Assembly: GCF_037782385.1 (NCBI RefSeq)
Contig: NZ_JBBEXD010000003.1
Location: forward strand, 1 to 64,000
Direction of reading: 5' to 3'
Source of the DNA: Ascidiimonas meishanensis
GTDB taxonomy: Bacteria > Bacteroidota > Bacteroidia > Flavobacteriales > Flavobacteriaceae
Length of the DNA: 64,000 nt
This document shows, in pieces, positions 25,588 through 35,803 of this stretch; the stretch's first letter is position 1; each line of letters begins with the position of its first letter. The notes beneath the pieces are model-generated. The model had not been told where the DNA came from and did no database searches. It saw only the letters and a program-made list of their open reading frames with translations. The translations under genes and the position numbers were made by a program.

Positions 25588-27360
25588 CTAAATTTGTTTA
25601 TCAATTTGTGAGATCACATCTACAGCACGTTCATAATCTTGTTGCATGGTAACCTCTGATGCAGGTGAGTAACGGGCGAATTCACAACTTTTAAGCAGAT
25701 TAATAAAACTGGCTACATCATCCTCATTTACCCTTTTGGAGATAAGCAATTCCTTTATTTTATCCTTACTGAATTCTGAGGTTTCTATGTGTAATTTTGC
25801 TTTTAAATAATTATGAAGTGCACGTTCAAGGGATTCATAAAAGATCTCTTTGGCACCCAAATTCTTTTTAGCTTCGGAAAGATATTTTCTTGCTAGTTTA
25901 TTTGCCTTTCTAATTTTGTTTCCTTTCACATCACTGTCAAGAGCTTTTTTCTTTTTGCCAATACTAATTGCTAAAGGAATTAACAAAAGCGGACTAAGTA
26001 ACAATGAATAAAATAGGGTTGATTTGAAAAATTGAGGTTCAGACATTAGGTGTAAGTTAGGTTTTAGTTTTAAAAACCTAAACTGGTTCCCTACCTCAAC
26101 AACGGGCTGCTTATAGCTGTTAATAGAACTCACTTTGGAGTTCTTGTTACCCGAATTTACAGGACCTTCATAGACATTGATAGAAAATTCTTGAGAAGAG
26201 AGCGTTTTATAGGTCTGTTTCTCTGGGTCAAAATAGGAAAAGTTAATACCTGGAATTGGATATTTACCCCTAAATTGGGGAACGATGGTATAATTATCAG
26301 ATACTTTACCTTTATTACCATTCATGGAAGTACTAACATTTTCTTCAAATTCTGGATCATAAACTTCTAACGCGCCAGGAAGTTTTAATTTTGGCAGGTC
26401 AAATAGTTTGAGGTTTCCTTTACCCGTAACTTCTACTTTTGCTTGCAATGATTCTGTAGCTTTAAGATCGGTCTTACTGGGAATTACGTTAAAATCAAAA
26501 GAACCTACAGCACCAGTAAAACTTTCAGGTTTTCCTTTTTCTGGCAGTGCTTTTACATTAATGGTTCTGTTACCTGCAGCAACCGTTTTGTGAGTTTGGG
26601 TATAGATTCTACCCCCAAAAAAATCTCTCCGGTTGGTAGGAACATCTACGGTAACATCTAAGGAAAGTGGCTCTAATGTAAGTTTTCCTGACTTTTGAGC
26701 ATAAAGAACAACACGTTTAAGAATAACATATCTGTAACTTTTACCTTTGTAAGTGCCATTTTGAACTTTCCAGTCTTTCACCGGAATATCTTGACTCCAA
26801 AAATTATTGTACTTGGGGTTGTCTAAAGGTTTAAAATCGCGAACATTAATATTTGGACTTACATACAATTTATAAACAACACTTACTGCTTCATTTAAAT
26901 AGGGACTTGTTTTGGAGACTTCTGCTACTAGATGTAAATTTTCGCTGGCAACATCTTGTGCGCTTGGCGGAGCATTAGGGTTATCTACAGCAGCAGTGAT
27001 TTGAACTCTTATAGGTACCGTTTTATAGGTTTTACCTTCAATCTCTACAGATGCCTGTTTGATGGTAAAAATCCCTCTGGATAGGGGTCTAAGAATGTAG
27101 GAATACGTTTTTGTATAAGATTTCTTGCCATTTACCCAAGAATTACTAATGGATTGACTCGGGCCATTTACCTGAAAACCGTTAAAATTTGGTGGAACAA
27201 AATTATCACCATCTCTATTCATAACAAAATCAACCCGTAGCCGCTCATTAATGCCTAACTTTTCTTTGCTAACCTTTGCCTCAAAGCTTATCTCATCCTG
27301 AGAAGAGACTGCCAGACTGCTTAAGAATACCACAAGTATGATTAAATATTTTATTTTCAT
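25588..27360 (-). CDS. batD: BatD, aerotolerance operon membrane protein
   Basis: This protein of about 590 residues has a signal peptide (MKIKYLIILVVFLSSLAVSS), long beta-rich extracytoplasmic repeats, one membrane segment near residue 455 and a C-terminal cytosolic helical tail. BatD is thought to assist the VWA proteins at the membrane; its biochemical role is unknown. I start it at the Met three codons after the first in-frame ATG (27369), where the signal begins. Confidence 0.85.
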   Translation of the reverse strand: MKIKYLIILVVFLSSLAVSSQDEISFEAKVSKEKLGINERLRVDFVMNRDGDNFVPPNFNGFQVNGPSQSISNSWVNGKKSYTKTYSYILRPLSRGIFTIKQASVEIEGKTYKTVPIRVQITAAVDNPNAPPSAQDVASENLHLVAEVSKTSPYLNEAVSVVYKLYVSPNINVRDFKPLDNPKYNNFWSQDIPVKDWKVQNGTYKGKSYRYVILKRVVLYAQKSGKLTLEPLSLDVTVDVPTNRRDFFGGRIYTQTHKTVAAGNRTINVKALPEKGKPESFTGAVGSFDFNVIPSKTDLKATESLQAKVEVTGKGNLKLFDLPKLKLPGALEVYDPEFEENVSTSMNGNKGKVSDNYTIVPQFRGKYPIPGINFSYFDPEKQTYKTLSSQEFSINVYEGPVNSGNKNSKVSSINSYKQPVVEVGNQFRFLKLKPNLHLMSEPQFFKSTLFYSLLLSPLLLIPLAISIGKKKKALDSDVKGNKIRKANKLARKYLSEAKKNLGAKEIFYESLERALHNYLKAKLHIETSEFSKDKIKELLISKRVNEDDVASFINLLKSCEFARYSPASEVTMQQDYERAVDVISQIDKQI

Positions 27361-27405
27361 GTGTTGCAAAGATATTTATTATTTAAAACCTGCAAATAAT
27401 GTTAT

Positions 27406-28269
27406 TTACCAGTCTTTTTCTGTTCTACGAGGCTTTCCTTTTATTTTATTAGCATTTAGTTTTTCCTGTACCTTTTTCTCTTCGTTTGCCATGGCTTCCA
27501 AAATATTTTTCACCTGTTGAGGAGATAATTGGTTGGGTCTTGGTTTAGGTTTACCCTTTTCATCTTTAGGTTCACCTTGCTTTTTCTTTTGATCTTTTTT
27601 GTTATTTTCTTCCCCATTTTTATTTGGATCTGGCTCTTTTTTGTCTTCCTTATCTCCTTCTTTTTTCTTTTCTTCTTCTCCCTTGTCTTTATTTTCGTCT
27701 TTTTTATCTTCCTTCTTCTGCTCTTCTTTCTTTTTATCCTTCTCGTCTTTCTTCTCGTCTTTCTTGTCTTCGTTCTTGTTTTTGTCTTTATTTTGATTTT
27801 GCTGTTTTTTCAGCATTTCTTTTGCAAGTGCCAGATTGTATCTTGTTTCATCATCAGTAGGATTGTTTCTCAAGGCTTCTTTATAGGCTGCTACCGCTTT
27901 TTCATAAGCTTTTTCATTCATAAAGACATTTCCCATATTATGATAGGCTTTATGTTTTTGCGCTTTGGTTTCTGCCACTTCTCCTGCTTGCTTATATCTT
28001 GTAAAAGCTTCGCTGTAACTTTCATTTTCGTAATAAGCATTCCCAAGATTGTATTTGGCATGTGCATTCTCACCGCTTTTGGCAATTGCCTTTCTGTAAG
28101 TGGTCTCTGCTTCTATAAATTTATTTTCATTAAGTTCTTCATTGGCTTCTGCCACAAGATTGTCAGATGCTTTAAGTTCTTTTTGTTTCTTTACTTCTTG
28201 TTCACTTTTTTGTGAAAAAGTAAAAAAGAAACTTAGCAACATCAAACTAAATAATATGAGCTTTTTCAT
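27406..28269 (-). CDS. batC: BatC, TPR protein with lysine/glutamate-rich tail
   Basis: The 287-residue protein has a signal peptide, three TPR units at about residues 35-145 (AKYNLGNAYYENESYSEAF, AYHNMGNVFMNEKAYEKAV) and a 100-residue stretch almost entirely of Lys, Glu, Asp, Asn and Gln, ending in a short conserved tail (LSPQQVKNILEAMANEEKKV). It is the TPR member of the Bat complex. The low-complexity region makes a misleading long open frame on the other strand. Confidence 0.82.
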   Translation of the reverse strand: MKKLILFSLMLLSFFFTFSQKSEQEVKKQKELKASDNLVAEANEELNENKFIEAETTYRKAIAKSGENAHAKYNLGNAYYENESYSEAFTRYKQAGEVAETKAQKHKAYHNMGNVFMNEKAYEKAVAAYKEALRNNPTDDETRYNLALAKEMLKKQQNQNKDKNKNEDKKDEKKDEKDKKKEEQKKEDKKDENKDKGEEEKKKEGDKEDKKEPDPNKNGEENNKKDQKKKQGEPKDEKGKPKPRPNQLSPQQVKNILEAMANEEKKVQEKLNANKIKGKPRRTEKDW

Positions 28270-29303
28270 AATTCCTTTTCATTGAATAAGTTTAACTTTT
28301 CTAGCCATGCGGTTTTCCTTTCCAATAAGAAAATATCTAAGAATAGGAGTAATATTGCAGCACCTAAGAACCATTGAAACTGATCTTTAAAATCAGCATA
28401 TTGTTTGGCTTCAAACTGTTTCTTATCCATTTGTGCGAGCATATCAACTACAAATGAAACGGTTTCCTCTGTATCTTTACCGTTGATATAAGCTCCATTG
28501 CCTTCTTTTGCAATCTCCTGTAAAATACTTTCATTTAATTTAGTGATTACCACTTCACCGCTCATGGTTTTTTTGTAACTATTAACAATACCATTTATTT
28601 TTTCGGGTATTACTCCTCCTTTAGGAGTTCCTACCCCAATAGTAAATATTTTGATACCTTCATTGACTGCATCTTCTACGGCATTTACGGCCCCATCTGA
28701 ATGATCTTCTCCATCTGAAATAATAAACAGCACTCTGTTGGTTTGTTCCTCATCATTATAATAGGTTTTGGCAAGGTCTATGGCTTCATCTATAGCAGTA
28801 CCTTGTGAAGAAAGCATATCTGTATTTAAACTTTGCAAAAACATTTTAGCTGCAGCGTAATCAGTCGTAATTGGTAGTTGTGGCACTGCTTGGGCAGCAT
28901 ACGCAATAATACCTATGCGGTCACTTCCCAACTTCCCAATAATTTCTGAAACTAGTCTTTTTGATTTTTCAAGACGATTAGGTGCAATATCTTCGGCAAG
29001 CATACTTTTAGAAACATCTACCGCAAATACAACATCAACCCCTTCACGTTTTATAGTTTCAAGTTTGGTACCTATTCTTGGATTAACTAATGCAATGGAA
29101 ATGAAAGCAATACTAAGACAAATAATAACAATTTTTAATACCGATTTAAAAACCGAATAAGAAGGGGTTAATTTTCGAAGTAATTTAGCACTGGCAAAAT
29201 GCCTTTGCGTTTTGCGTTTCCAGATTTGTAGCATTATAAATGCCACTATTATTATAGGAATAACAAACAGTAGATTAAAAAATATTTTTTCTTCTAATTG
29301 CAT
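28266..29303 (-). CDS. batB: BatB, VWA-domain membrane protein
   Basis: The 345-residue protein has two N-terminal membrane segments, a von Willebrand A domain with the MIDAS start DVSKS at residues 96-100 (VVFAVDVSKSML) and a C-terminal membrane segment. It is the second VWA protein of the Bat operon and overlaps the batC start by 4 bp. Two VWA proteins in a row, BatA and BatB, are expected for this locus. Confidence 0.87.
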   Translation of the reverse strand: MQLEEKIFFNLLFVIPIIIVAFIMLQIWKRKTQRHFASAKLLRKLTPSYSVFKSVLKIVIICLSIAFISIALVNPRIGTKLETIKREGVDVVFAVDVSKSMLAEDIAPNRLEKSKRLVSEIIGKLGSDRIGIIAYAAQAVPQLPITTDYAAAKMFLQSLNTDMLSSQGTAIDEAIDLAKTYYNDEEQTNRVLFIISDGEDHSDGAVNAVEDAVNEGIKIFTIGVGTPKGGVIPEKINGIVNSYKKTMSGEVVITKLNESILQEIAKEGNGAYINGKDTEETVSFVVDMLAQMDKKQFEAKQYADFKDQFQWFLGAAILLLFLDIFLLERKTAWLEKLNLFNEKEL

Positions 29304-29307
29304 AGTA

Positions 29308-30309
29308 CTAAATAAAACTTCTAAATATTGTAAAGCGTAATAATAACTCTATAGTGATTAACAATAAAGCTATAATCAGATAAATTCTAAATTTTTCTTC
29401 GTAATTGGTATATTTAAATTCTTCTATTTCTGTTTTTTCTAATTTGTTAATTTCATCATAGATGTCTGCAAGATCTTCATTATTCGCGGCTCTATAATAT
29501 TTGCCTCCAGTAGCTTTTGCGACGCTTCTAAGCAATTTTTCGTCAATTTCTACTTTCTGATAACCAAACCTAAAGGTTCCATCCAGTTTGTAAGCAACAG
29601 GTGTAAGTGCCATACCATTGCTACCTATACCTATGGTATACGTTTTAATGCCAAATTCAACTGCCAAATCTGCCGCAGTTTGTGGTTCAATAAAGCCTGT
29701 ATTATTAACCCCGTCTGTTAATAATATAATTACTTTACTTAGGGCTTTGCTATCTTTTAAACGATTCACAGCAGTGGTAAGTCCCATTCCAATAGCTGTA
29801 CCATCTTTTAATTGGCCAAATACAATATCATCAAGTGCGCGAAGTACTATGGACTTATCGCTGGTTATAGGTGTTTTTGTAAAACTCTCACCAGAATAGA
29901 CTACCAGACCTATACGGTCATTAGGGCGGTCTTTAATAAAATCTTTTGCCACTTTTTTAAGTGCTGTAAGTCGGTCTGGTTTCAGATCTTTTGCAAGCAT
30001 ACTAGAAGAGACATCTATAGCCATGACAATATCAATTCCTTTTGTAGTTTTTATTTTAGAAGATACTTCTTTAGTTTGTGGTCTTGCCATAGCAGTTATT
30101 AAAGCAGCTAGCGCAAGGAGTCTTAAGACAAAAAGAAGTGGTTTTAACTTTGGCAACATAGAATCTCCAGCTTTAAACCCTTTAATACTTGAGATTTTAA
30201 CACTGGCATTCATTCTATTTCGTTTGAAAAAATACCACACCGCAGCTACTGGCAGCAATACTAGCAGCCAGAAAAATAATGGGTTGGCAAATTCAATTCC
30301 TTCAAACAT
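29308..30309 (-). CDS. batA: BatA, VWA-domain membrane protein
   Basis: The 333-residue protein has two N-terminal membrane segments, a VWA domain with MIDAS motif DVSSS at residues 99-103, and a C-terminal membrane segment. It lies 4 bp upstream of batB on the same strand. VWA proteins of this operon probably work with the MoxR ATPase in the periplasm-facing assembly. Confidence 0.88.
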   Translation of the reverse strand: MFEGIEFANPLFFWLLVLLPVAAVWYFFKRNRMNASVKISSIKGFKAGDSMLPKLKPLLFVLRLLALAALITAMARPQTKEVSSKIKTTKGIDIVMAIDVSSSMLAKDLKPDRLTALKKVAKDFIKDRPNDRIGLVVYSGESFTKTPITSDKSIVLRALDDIVFGQLKDGTAIGMGLTTAVNRLKDSKALSKVIILLTDGVNNTGFIEPQTAADLAVEFGIKTYTIGIGSNGMALTPVAYKLDGTFRFGYQKVEIDEKLLRSVAKATGGKYYRAANNEDLADIYDEINKLEKTEIEEFKYTNYEEKFRIYLIIALLLITIELLLRFTIFRSFI

Positions 30310-30311
30310 AA

Positions 30312-31934
30312 TTATTCTGTTTTTACTTCAACAGAACGAAGTACTCGTTCTACAATTTCATCTGCATAAGAATCATCTTCTTTCCATGTAATGATTACAT
30401 TTTGTTGAAAATTTTTCCCTCCAAATACCAATAATACATATTTTCCTTTCAGCATTTCTCCGGTTTCAGGGACCTTAAATTTTCCACTACCAAAGGTCTT
30501 AATACCTTTAATACCGTTTGCTGTTACAAATTCTTCTTGTTTGGTTACTAGGTTAGTAGCTCCCCCTTTTTCCATATTTTGCAGTGCTCCATCAATGGCT
30601 CCTTGCATATTTAATTCTACACCATCATTATAAGTAGTAGAACCTACCGCTATAGAAAAGAGACCAATTCTACTCTGATATGCAAAAAACTGCATTTCTT
30701 TAAGCATGGCTTTAGCTTCAGGAGGTATAGGAATGGACTGTCTTACCAAAACCTTTGGAGTATTTACAGATACAATTGGAAAACCATAATCGCTAGCAAT
30801 CCATTCACCCTCTAATAATTCTTTTGTAGGATGTCCAAGAACAGTATCTTTTACATAGGCAAATCCATAATAGGCTGAAAAAATTCCAGCCGAAATAAAA
30901 ATAAGACATGCACCTAAAATGGAAACAATTAAAATCTTTTTACGTTTTTTCTTTCGTTCTAATTCTTCTTGGTATTCCTGCGTTTGTTGCAACTCTTCTT
31001 CTGTAGGCTCGGGAATAGCTTCCTTTGTTTTTATAACAATTTCTTCAATCGCTTTTCTATCTGCATCAGCAGTTTTCATCTCCGGTTTTGATCGTGCAAA
31101 TTTTACTAAATCAGCCGTTTGTAGAATTCTTTTAAATGAGTTGATAGTATCATCTTCAATTTTAAGATTTCCAGAGTCTTTGAGGAGTTCTATTTTGGTA
31201 ATAAGTTCATCAGTGGTGCTTTCCAGTGCAGAAATATGAACATCTTCCTCTAGATATGCCCTTACAATCTCAGTAAGCTCAGAATAATATTGTTTATATT
31301 CTGATTGAATAAGATATTTAGATTCTTCCAGTTTTTTAAGTTCCATCATAGCCCTATCAAAAGGAGGTAACAGGGCAACTTTCTCCTCTTCAGACATGGG
31401 TTTTTTTCTAAAAACAAACCAGTAAATAAGTGCACCCACTATACCTAAAAAAGCTAAAATCCCCAACACGTACTTCCACCAATCGCTATAGCTTTTTGTT
31501 ACTTTTACGATGGGTTTTATATCATACATCTTTTGTTGGGTAGTATCAACGGCAATATCATTTACCCTTACCGTTAAGGAGTCAGTGAGATAGGTTTTAT
31601 TGTTGATGAGTACTTTTAATTTTGGAATGGTGTAATTACCAGAATCAAACTGAGTAAGACCGTATTTTTTTATCAATCGGTATTTATCTAACCCAGGAAT
31701 TGTATCTGTTTCAAAAGATTCAATAACTTCTAAAGCACCAAAGAGTTTTGTTTCTGGGAAAACTACTTGTGCAGTGGTATCTATCTCAACATTAATTTGA
31801 TAGTTTATTTGTTCTCCTATTTTAATAGTAGTAGAATCAATACTTGTTTTAATGCGTGGCGTTATTTGGGCAATACTGATGCTGCCGATCAGAAAAAAGA
31901 ACATGAAAAAAGTTACTTTTTTGCAAGCATTCAT
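30312..31934 (-). CDS. BatD-like N-terminal / C-terminal fusion membrane protein
   Basis: This long protein (about 540 residues from the Met at 31934; an upstream Met at 31967 overlaps the DUF58 gene) has a signal peptide, a beta-rich N-terminal domain, a membrane segment at about residues 155-175, a cytosolic helical part and a second membrane segment near residue 345. The C-terminal 190 residues are an extracytoplasmic domain (VNTPKVLVRQSIPIPPEAKA, SRIGLFSIAVGSTTYNDGVE) that I do not recognise. It sits between DUF58 and batA, so it belongs to the operon. Confidence 0.7.
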   Translation of the reverse strand: MNACKKVTFFMFFFLIGSISIAQITPRIKTSIDSTTIKIGEQINYQINVEIDTTAQVVFPETKLFGALEVIESFETDTIPGLDKYRLIKKYGLTQFDSGNYTIPKLKVLINNKTYLTDSLTVRVNDIAVDTTQQKMYDIKPIVKVTKSYSDWWKYVLGILAFLGIVGALIYWFVFRKKPMSEEEKVALLPPFDRAMMELKKLEESKYLIQSEYKQYYSELTEIVRAYLEEDVHISALESTTDELITKIELLKDSGNLKIEDDTINSFKRILQTADLVKFARSKPEMKTADADRKAIEEIVIKTKEAIPEPTEEELQQTQEYQEELERKKKRKKILIVSILGACLIFISAGIFSAYYGFAYVKDTVLGHPTKELLEGEWIASDYGFPIVSVNTPKVLVRQSIPIPPEAKAMLKEMQFFAYQSRIGLFSIAVGSTTYNDGVELNMQGAIDGALQNMEKGGATNLVTKQEEFVTANGIKGIKTFGSGKFKVPETGEMLKGKYVLLVFGGKNFQQNVIITWKEDDSYADEIVERVLRSVEVKTE

Positions 31935-31959
31935 TACAAGTGTATATTTTTCTAAATAT

Positions 31960-32829
31960 CTATCCACGTCTTTTAAAATAACCTAGTAACTTTTTAACAT
32001 AGCTTTCATCTACTCTAGAATGAATAGCGCCCGCTCCGCTTCGCGAAAAAGTATCCTTAAAATATTCTGTACGCTCTTGGTAATATTGCGCATACTTTTT
32101 TCTCACGTTTGGGGACTGAGTGTTTACCAATTTAACTTCTCCCGTTTCTGCATCTTCCATTTGAACCATACCAAGATTAGGAATTTTTTCTTCTCTTTTA
32201 TCGTATATACGAATACCGGTTAGGTCATGTTTTTTTCCGGCAATTTTTAGTGTATGCTCATATGCATCATCTGCCATAAAATCAGAAAGCATAAAAACAA
32301 TCGCTTTCTTTTTCATTACATTGGAAAGAAACCTCAATGCTTCAGAAATATTAGTATTTCTGTTTTTCGGTTCAAATTCAATAAGTTCCCTAATAATTCT
32401 CAATACATGTGATCTTCCTTTTTTGGGAGGAATATAAAGCTCTACGATATCAGTAAATAAAATGAGCCCAATCTTATCATTATTTTGAGTGGCAGAAAAG
32501 GCCAAGGTAGCAGAGATTTCTGTAATCACTTCTTTTTTGAATTGGTCACTTGTACCAAACATTTCTGAACCACTCACATCTACCATAAGCATCATGGTAA
32601 GTTCCCGCTCTTCTTCAAAAACTTTTACATAAGGTTCACTATACTTTGCAGTAACGTTCCAGTCAATACTTCTCACATCGTCTCCGTATTGATACTGCCG
32701 TACTTCACTAAAGGTCATACCTCTCCCTTTAAATGTAGAGTGGTATTCTCCACCAAAAATATGGTCGCTAAGGCGACGCGTTTTGATTTCGATCTTTCGA
32801 ACCTTCTTGAGTAATTCCTTTGTATTCAT
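31960..32829 (-). CDS. DUF58-domain protein of the Bat operon
   Basis: The 289-residue protein carries the family signature GDDVRSIDWNVTAK and a VWA-like strand MVDVSGSEMF. DUF58 proteins accompany MoxR ATPases and are thought to be their partners in protein folding or complex maturation. It lies 48 bp downstream of the MoxR gene. Confidence 0.87.
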   Translation of the reverse strand: MNTKELLKKVRKIEIKTRRLSDHIFGGEYHSTFKGRGMTFSEVRQYQYGDDVRSIDWNVTAKYSEPYVKVFEEERELTMMLMVDVSGSEMFGTSDQFKKEVITEISATLAFSATQNNDKIGLILFTDIVELYIPPKKGRSHVLRIIRELIEFEPKNRNTNISEALRFLSNVMKKKAIVFMLSDFMADDAYEHTLKIAGKKHDLTGIRIYDKREEKIPNLGMVQMEDAETGEVKLVNTQSPNVRKKYAQYYQERTEYFKDTFSRSGAGAIHSRVDESYVKKLLGYFKRRG

Positions 32830-32877
32830 TGTTTCGGTAAACAGTTACTGTTTGAGTATTCAACTATTTTGAAACTA

Positions 32878-33879
32878 CTAAGGCACTTCAATTTCGTTTA
32901 CAATTTTGCTAATAATATCTTCGGTAGTAACATTTTCGGCTTCTGCTTCGTAGGTAATTCCTATACGATGGCGAAGAACGTCGTAAACAACAGCTCTAAC
33001 ATCTTCTGGAATCACATAACCTCTGCGCTTTATAAAAGCATAGCACTTTGCCGCAGTTGCCAGATTGATACTACCCCTAGGGGAAGCACCAAAGTTTATT
33101 AATGGCTTTAAGTCTGCCAGTTTATATTTTTCTGGATAACGAGTTGCAAAAACAATATCCAGAATATATTTTTCTATTTTCTCATCCATATAGACTTCCT
33201 TCACAGCCTCTTGTGCTCTCAAAATCTGTTCTACGCTAACTACTGGATTTACCTTTTCAAAACTACCTTTAAGATTGGCTCTAATAATCAATTGCTCTTC
33301 ATCCATCTTTGGGTAATCAATCACCGTTTTTAACATAAAACGGTCAACCTGTGCTTCCGGAAGCGGATACGTACCTTCCTGTTCTACTGGGTTTTGAGTT
33401 GCCATGACCAGGAAAGGTTTGTCAAGAATAAAAGTCTCGTCACCAATGGTAACTTGCTTTTCCTGCATAGCTTCCAGTAAGGCAGATTGTACTTTTGCAG
33501 GTGCTCTGTTAATCTCATCTGCTAATACAAAATTGGCAAAAATAGGTCCTTTTTTTATGGAAAAGTCATTCAGTTTCATATTGTAAATAAGTGTACCTAC
33601 CACATCTGCAGGCAACAAATCTGGAGTAAACTGAATTCGGCTAAAAGAACCATGAACTGCCTTTGCCAACGTATTTATAGCAAGCGTCTTTGCGAGACCA
33701 GGAACACCTTCCAATAAAATATGTCCTCTACCAAGCAATCCTATAAGCAATCTTTCTATCATGTGTTTTTGACCCACAATAACTTTGTTCATTTCTAAAG
33801 TAAGCAAGTCTACGAATGCACTTTCTTTTGCAATTTTCTCATTGATTAAGCCAATGTCTATCGTACTATTTTCTTCCAT
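32878..33879 (-). CDS. MoxR-family AAA+ ATPase
   Basis: The 333-residue protein is a MoxR-type AAA+ ATPase. Walker A is GVPGLAKT at residues 58-65, Walker B is LADEINRA, with a sensor motif ATQNPVEQEG. It heads the operon with DUF58 and the Bat genes and probably works as a chaperone for their products. The gene starts 153 bp from the DUF4382 gene. Confidence 0.9.
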   Translation of the reverse strand: MEENSTIDIGLINEKIAKESAFVDLLTLEMNKVIVGQKHMIERLLIGLLGRGHILLEGVPGLAKTLAINTLAKAVHGSFSRIQFTPDLLPADVVGTLIYNMKLNDFSIKKGPIFANFVLADEINRAPAKVQSALLEAMQEKQVTIGDETFILDKPFLVMATQNPVEQEGTYPLPEAQVDRFMLKTVIDYPKMDEEQLIIRANLKGSFEKVNPVVSVEQILRAQEAVKEVYMDEKIEKYILDIVFATRYPEKYKLADLKPLINFGASPRGSINLATAAKCYAFIKRRGYVIPEDVRAVVYDVLRHRIGITYEAEAENVTTEDIISKIVNEIEVP

Positions 33880-33979
33880 AAATATTTATTTTCCGCCGGT
33901 GAATTTAACAATCCTTATCCTATCATGCAAATTGATAAAAATTCTATAATGATCGCTGTTAATAATAGGTTAAAAGTTC

Positions 33980-34007
33980 AAAAGCAGCGCTATAATGCAC
34001 TGCTTTT
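33980..34007 (-). terminator. Terminator after the DUF4382 gene
   Basis: AAAAGCAG (33980-33987) and CTGCTTTT (34000-34007) form a perfect 8-bp stem with a 12-nt loop, 25 bp past the minus-strand stop. The tail is only partly T-rich. Confidence 0.5.
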
Positions 34008-34032
34008 AATAAAAATTTATGATTATGAAGGC

Positions 34033-34842
34033 TTAATCCAATGTTATAAGGCCAACATCTGTAGTTTCTCCGTTGGTTATTTCAATACCATCAATCACTT
34101 TTGGAAGAAGCTGCGAAGCTTCTTCAGGCGTTAGAGTTAACGTATAAGTTCCTTCAGGTATGCCAAAAAGCACAAAATTACCTTCGTTATCGGCATAAGC
34201 GCTAATAGTTTCTTCTCCTACACTTACGGAAGCCACAACCTGAAAATCGGTTATATTTACGCTTCCCATTAAAATACCCGTGGTAGTTTTGGTAGTTACC
34301 CGCAGTACGGGTTTTAAATTTATATTACCTGAATTTCCGGCAACCACAATTGATTTGTCTACATCAAAATCAATTAAAAAGTCATAAGAGAACCCGGGTT
34401 CTAAAGTTTCATTTACCTGTAATTTCAATCCGGCTTGCTGTCCGCTAGGAGTTTTTAATGCATATTCTGTACCCTCCATCAGCACGGTATTATTCTCGCC
34501 CAGCAAAAGCCTTATTTGCTTTATAGCTCCTGCAGGTACTTCATTATCTGCCAGAACTACATTAATACCTCCGGTAAGTTCCAGAAGATCATACACTCCC
34601 GCATTAATATTGCCAATACTTTCCCAGGTGGTTTTATCATTTGCTTCATCGGTTCTTTGAATCAGAACATCCTGAATATCGATATTGACTGCTTCAAAAT
34701 CGCCGGGAGCATCGGTTAAGCGTACGCTTATATTAGCTGTAGAACCGGTAACTCCGGAGTCTTCATCACTACAGCTTTGAATTAAGAATATACATAAAAC
34801 AAATGCACAAAAGATACTTAAAGATTTAACTTGTTTTTTCAT
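34033..34842 (-). CDS. DUF4382-domain lipoprotein
   Basis: The 269-residue protein has a lipoprotein signal ending IQSC and a DUF4382 domain (ISVRLTDAPGDFEAVNIDIQ) at about residues 37-180, then a carboxypeptidase-regulatory-like or beta-sandwich C-terminal domain (GNFVLFGIPEGTYTLTLTPE). Families of this kind are surface lipoproteins of Bacteroidota with unknown function. Confidence 0.85.
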   Translation of the reverse strand: MKKQVKSLSIFCAFVLCIFLIQSCSDEDSGVTGSTANISVRLTDAPGDFEAVNIDIQDVLIQRTDEANDKTTWESIGNINAGVYDLLELTGGINVVLADNEVPAGAIKQIRLLLGENNTVLMEGTEYALKTPSGQQAGLKLQVNETLEPGFSYDFLIDFDVDKSIVVAGNSGNINLKPVLRVTTKTTTGILMGSVNITDFQVVASVSVGEETISAYADNEGNFVLFGIPEGTYTLTLTPEEASQLLPKVIDGIEITNGETTDVGLITLD

Positions 34843-34918
34843 AGTGGCGTGGTCTTAATGTTTGGAATTGTTATATATACGATTTAAAACCGTATTTTGG
34901 ATTATAAAATTTCTTTAA

Positions 34919-35785
34919 ATGAGTTATTCTAAAATTATTGCAGGCACCATGACCTGGGGACTATGGGGCAGGAAACTGGATCAAACTGGAATGCAGCATT
35001 TAATGCATCACTGCCTCGAAAATAACATCACCACCTTTGATCATGCTGATATTTACGGAGGGTATACCACCGAGGCGGAATTTGGGATTGCTTTTGCGGA
35101 GAGCGGTATTCGCCGGGAGGACATACAGCTAATTTCAAAGTGTGGTATTCAGCTAATATGCGAGAATCACCCAGATAATATGGTAAAACATTACAATTAT
35201 GATGCTTCGTACATCGTCTGGTCTGCAGAACAATCGCTGAAAAACCTGCAAACCGATTATCTTGACCTCTTGCTGCTGCACCGCCCTAGTGCTTTAATGC
35301 AACCTGTTGAGGTAGCGAAAGCATTTGAACAGCTTAAAAGCCAGGGTAAGGTAAAAGCTTTTGGGGTTTCTAATTTTACCCCATCGCAGGCAGAACTAAT
35401 TGCAAGTGCCGCTGAGGTAACCGTAAACCAGATAGAATTTTCACTTACCCAACACGAGGCCATGCACAATGGCAGTCTGGACCAGATGCTGTTAAAAAAT
35501 ATCACTCCTATGGCCTGGAGTCCGTTAGGCAGTGTTTTCAGAGAGCAAAACGAGCAGACAAAACGGGTTCAGCAACAATTGTTTGACCTTATTGCCAAAT
35601 ACAATGCTACGGCAGACCAGCTGTTACTGGCATGGATCTTAAAACATCCGGCAGGCATTCATCCTGTAATTGGTACCACCTCACCCCAGCGCATAACCAA
35701 TTCTGTAAAAGCGATGGATATTGAACTGGAGCTGCAAGACTGGTTTTTAATGCTTACTACTTCTACTGGGCATGAAGTGCCCTAG
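34919..35785 (+). CDS. Aldo/keto reductase
   Basis: This 288-residue NAD(P)H-dependent reductase has the active-site features of the family: Asp41 and Tyr46 in DHADIYGGY, a Lys in LISKCG, and His in the DYLDLLLLHRPS block. It resembles YdhF-type reductases. The substrate is unknown. Its stop lies just before the 307-bp tandem repeats. Confidence 0.88.
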   Translation: MSYSKIIAGTMTWGLWGRKLDQTGMQHLMHHCLENNITTFDHADIYGGYTTEAEFGIAFAESGIRREDIQLISKCGIQLICENHPDNMVKHYNYDASYIVWSAEQSLKNLQTDYLDLLLLHRPSALMQPVEVAKAFEQLKSQGKVKAFGVSNFTPSQAELIASAAEVTVNQIEFSLTQHEAMHNGSLDQMLLKNITPMAWSPLGSVFREQNEQTKRVQQQLFDLIAKYNATADQLLLAWILKHPAGIHPVIGTTSPQRITNSVKAMDIELELQDWFLMLTTSTGHEVP

Positions 35786-35803
35786 CTTCTCTACGTATAA
35801 ATG

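Noticed and set aside
27529..28215. Long open frame on the plus strand across batC.
   Set aside because: It is the antisense of the Lys/Glu-rich batC tail; the product is a Phe/Leu repeat with no family features.
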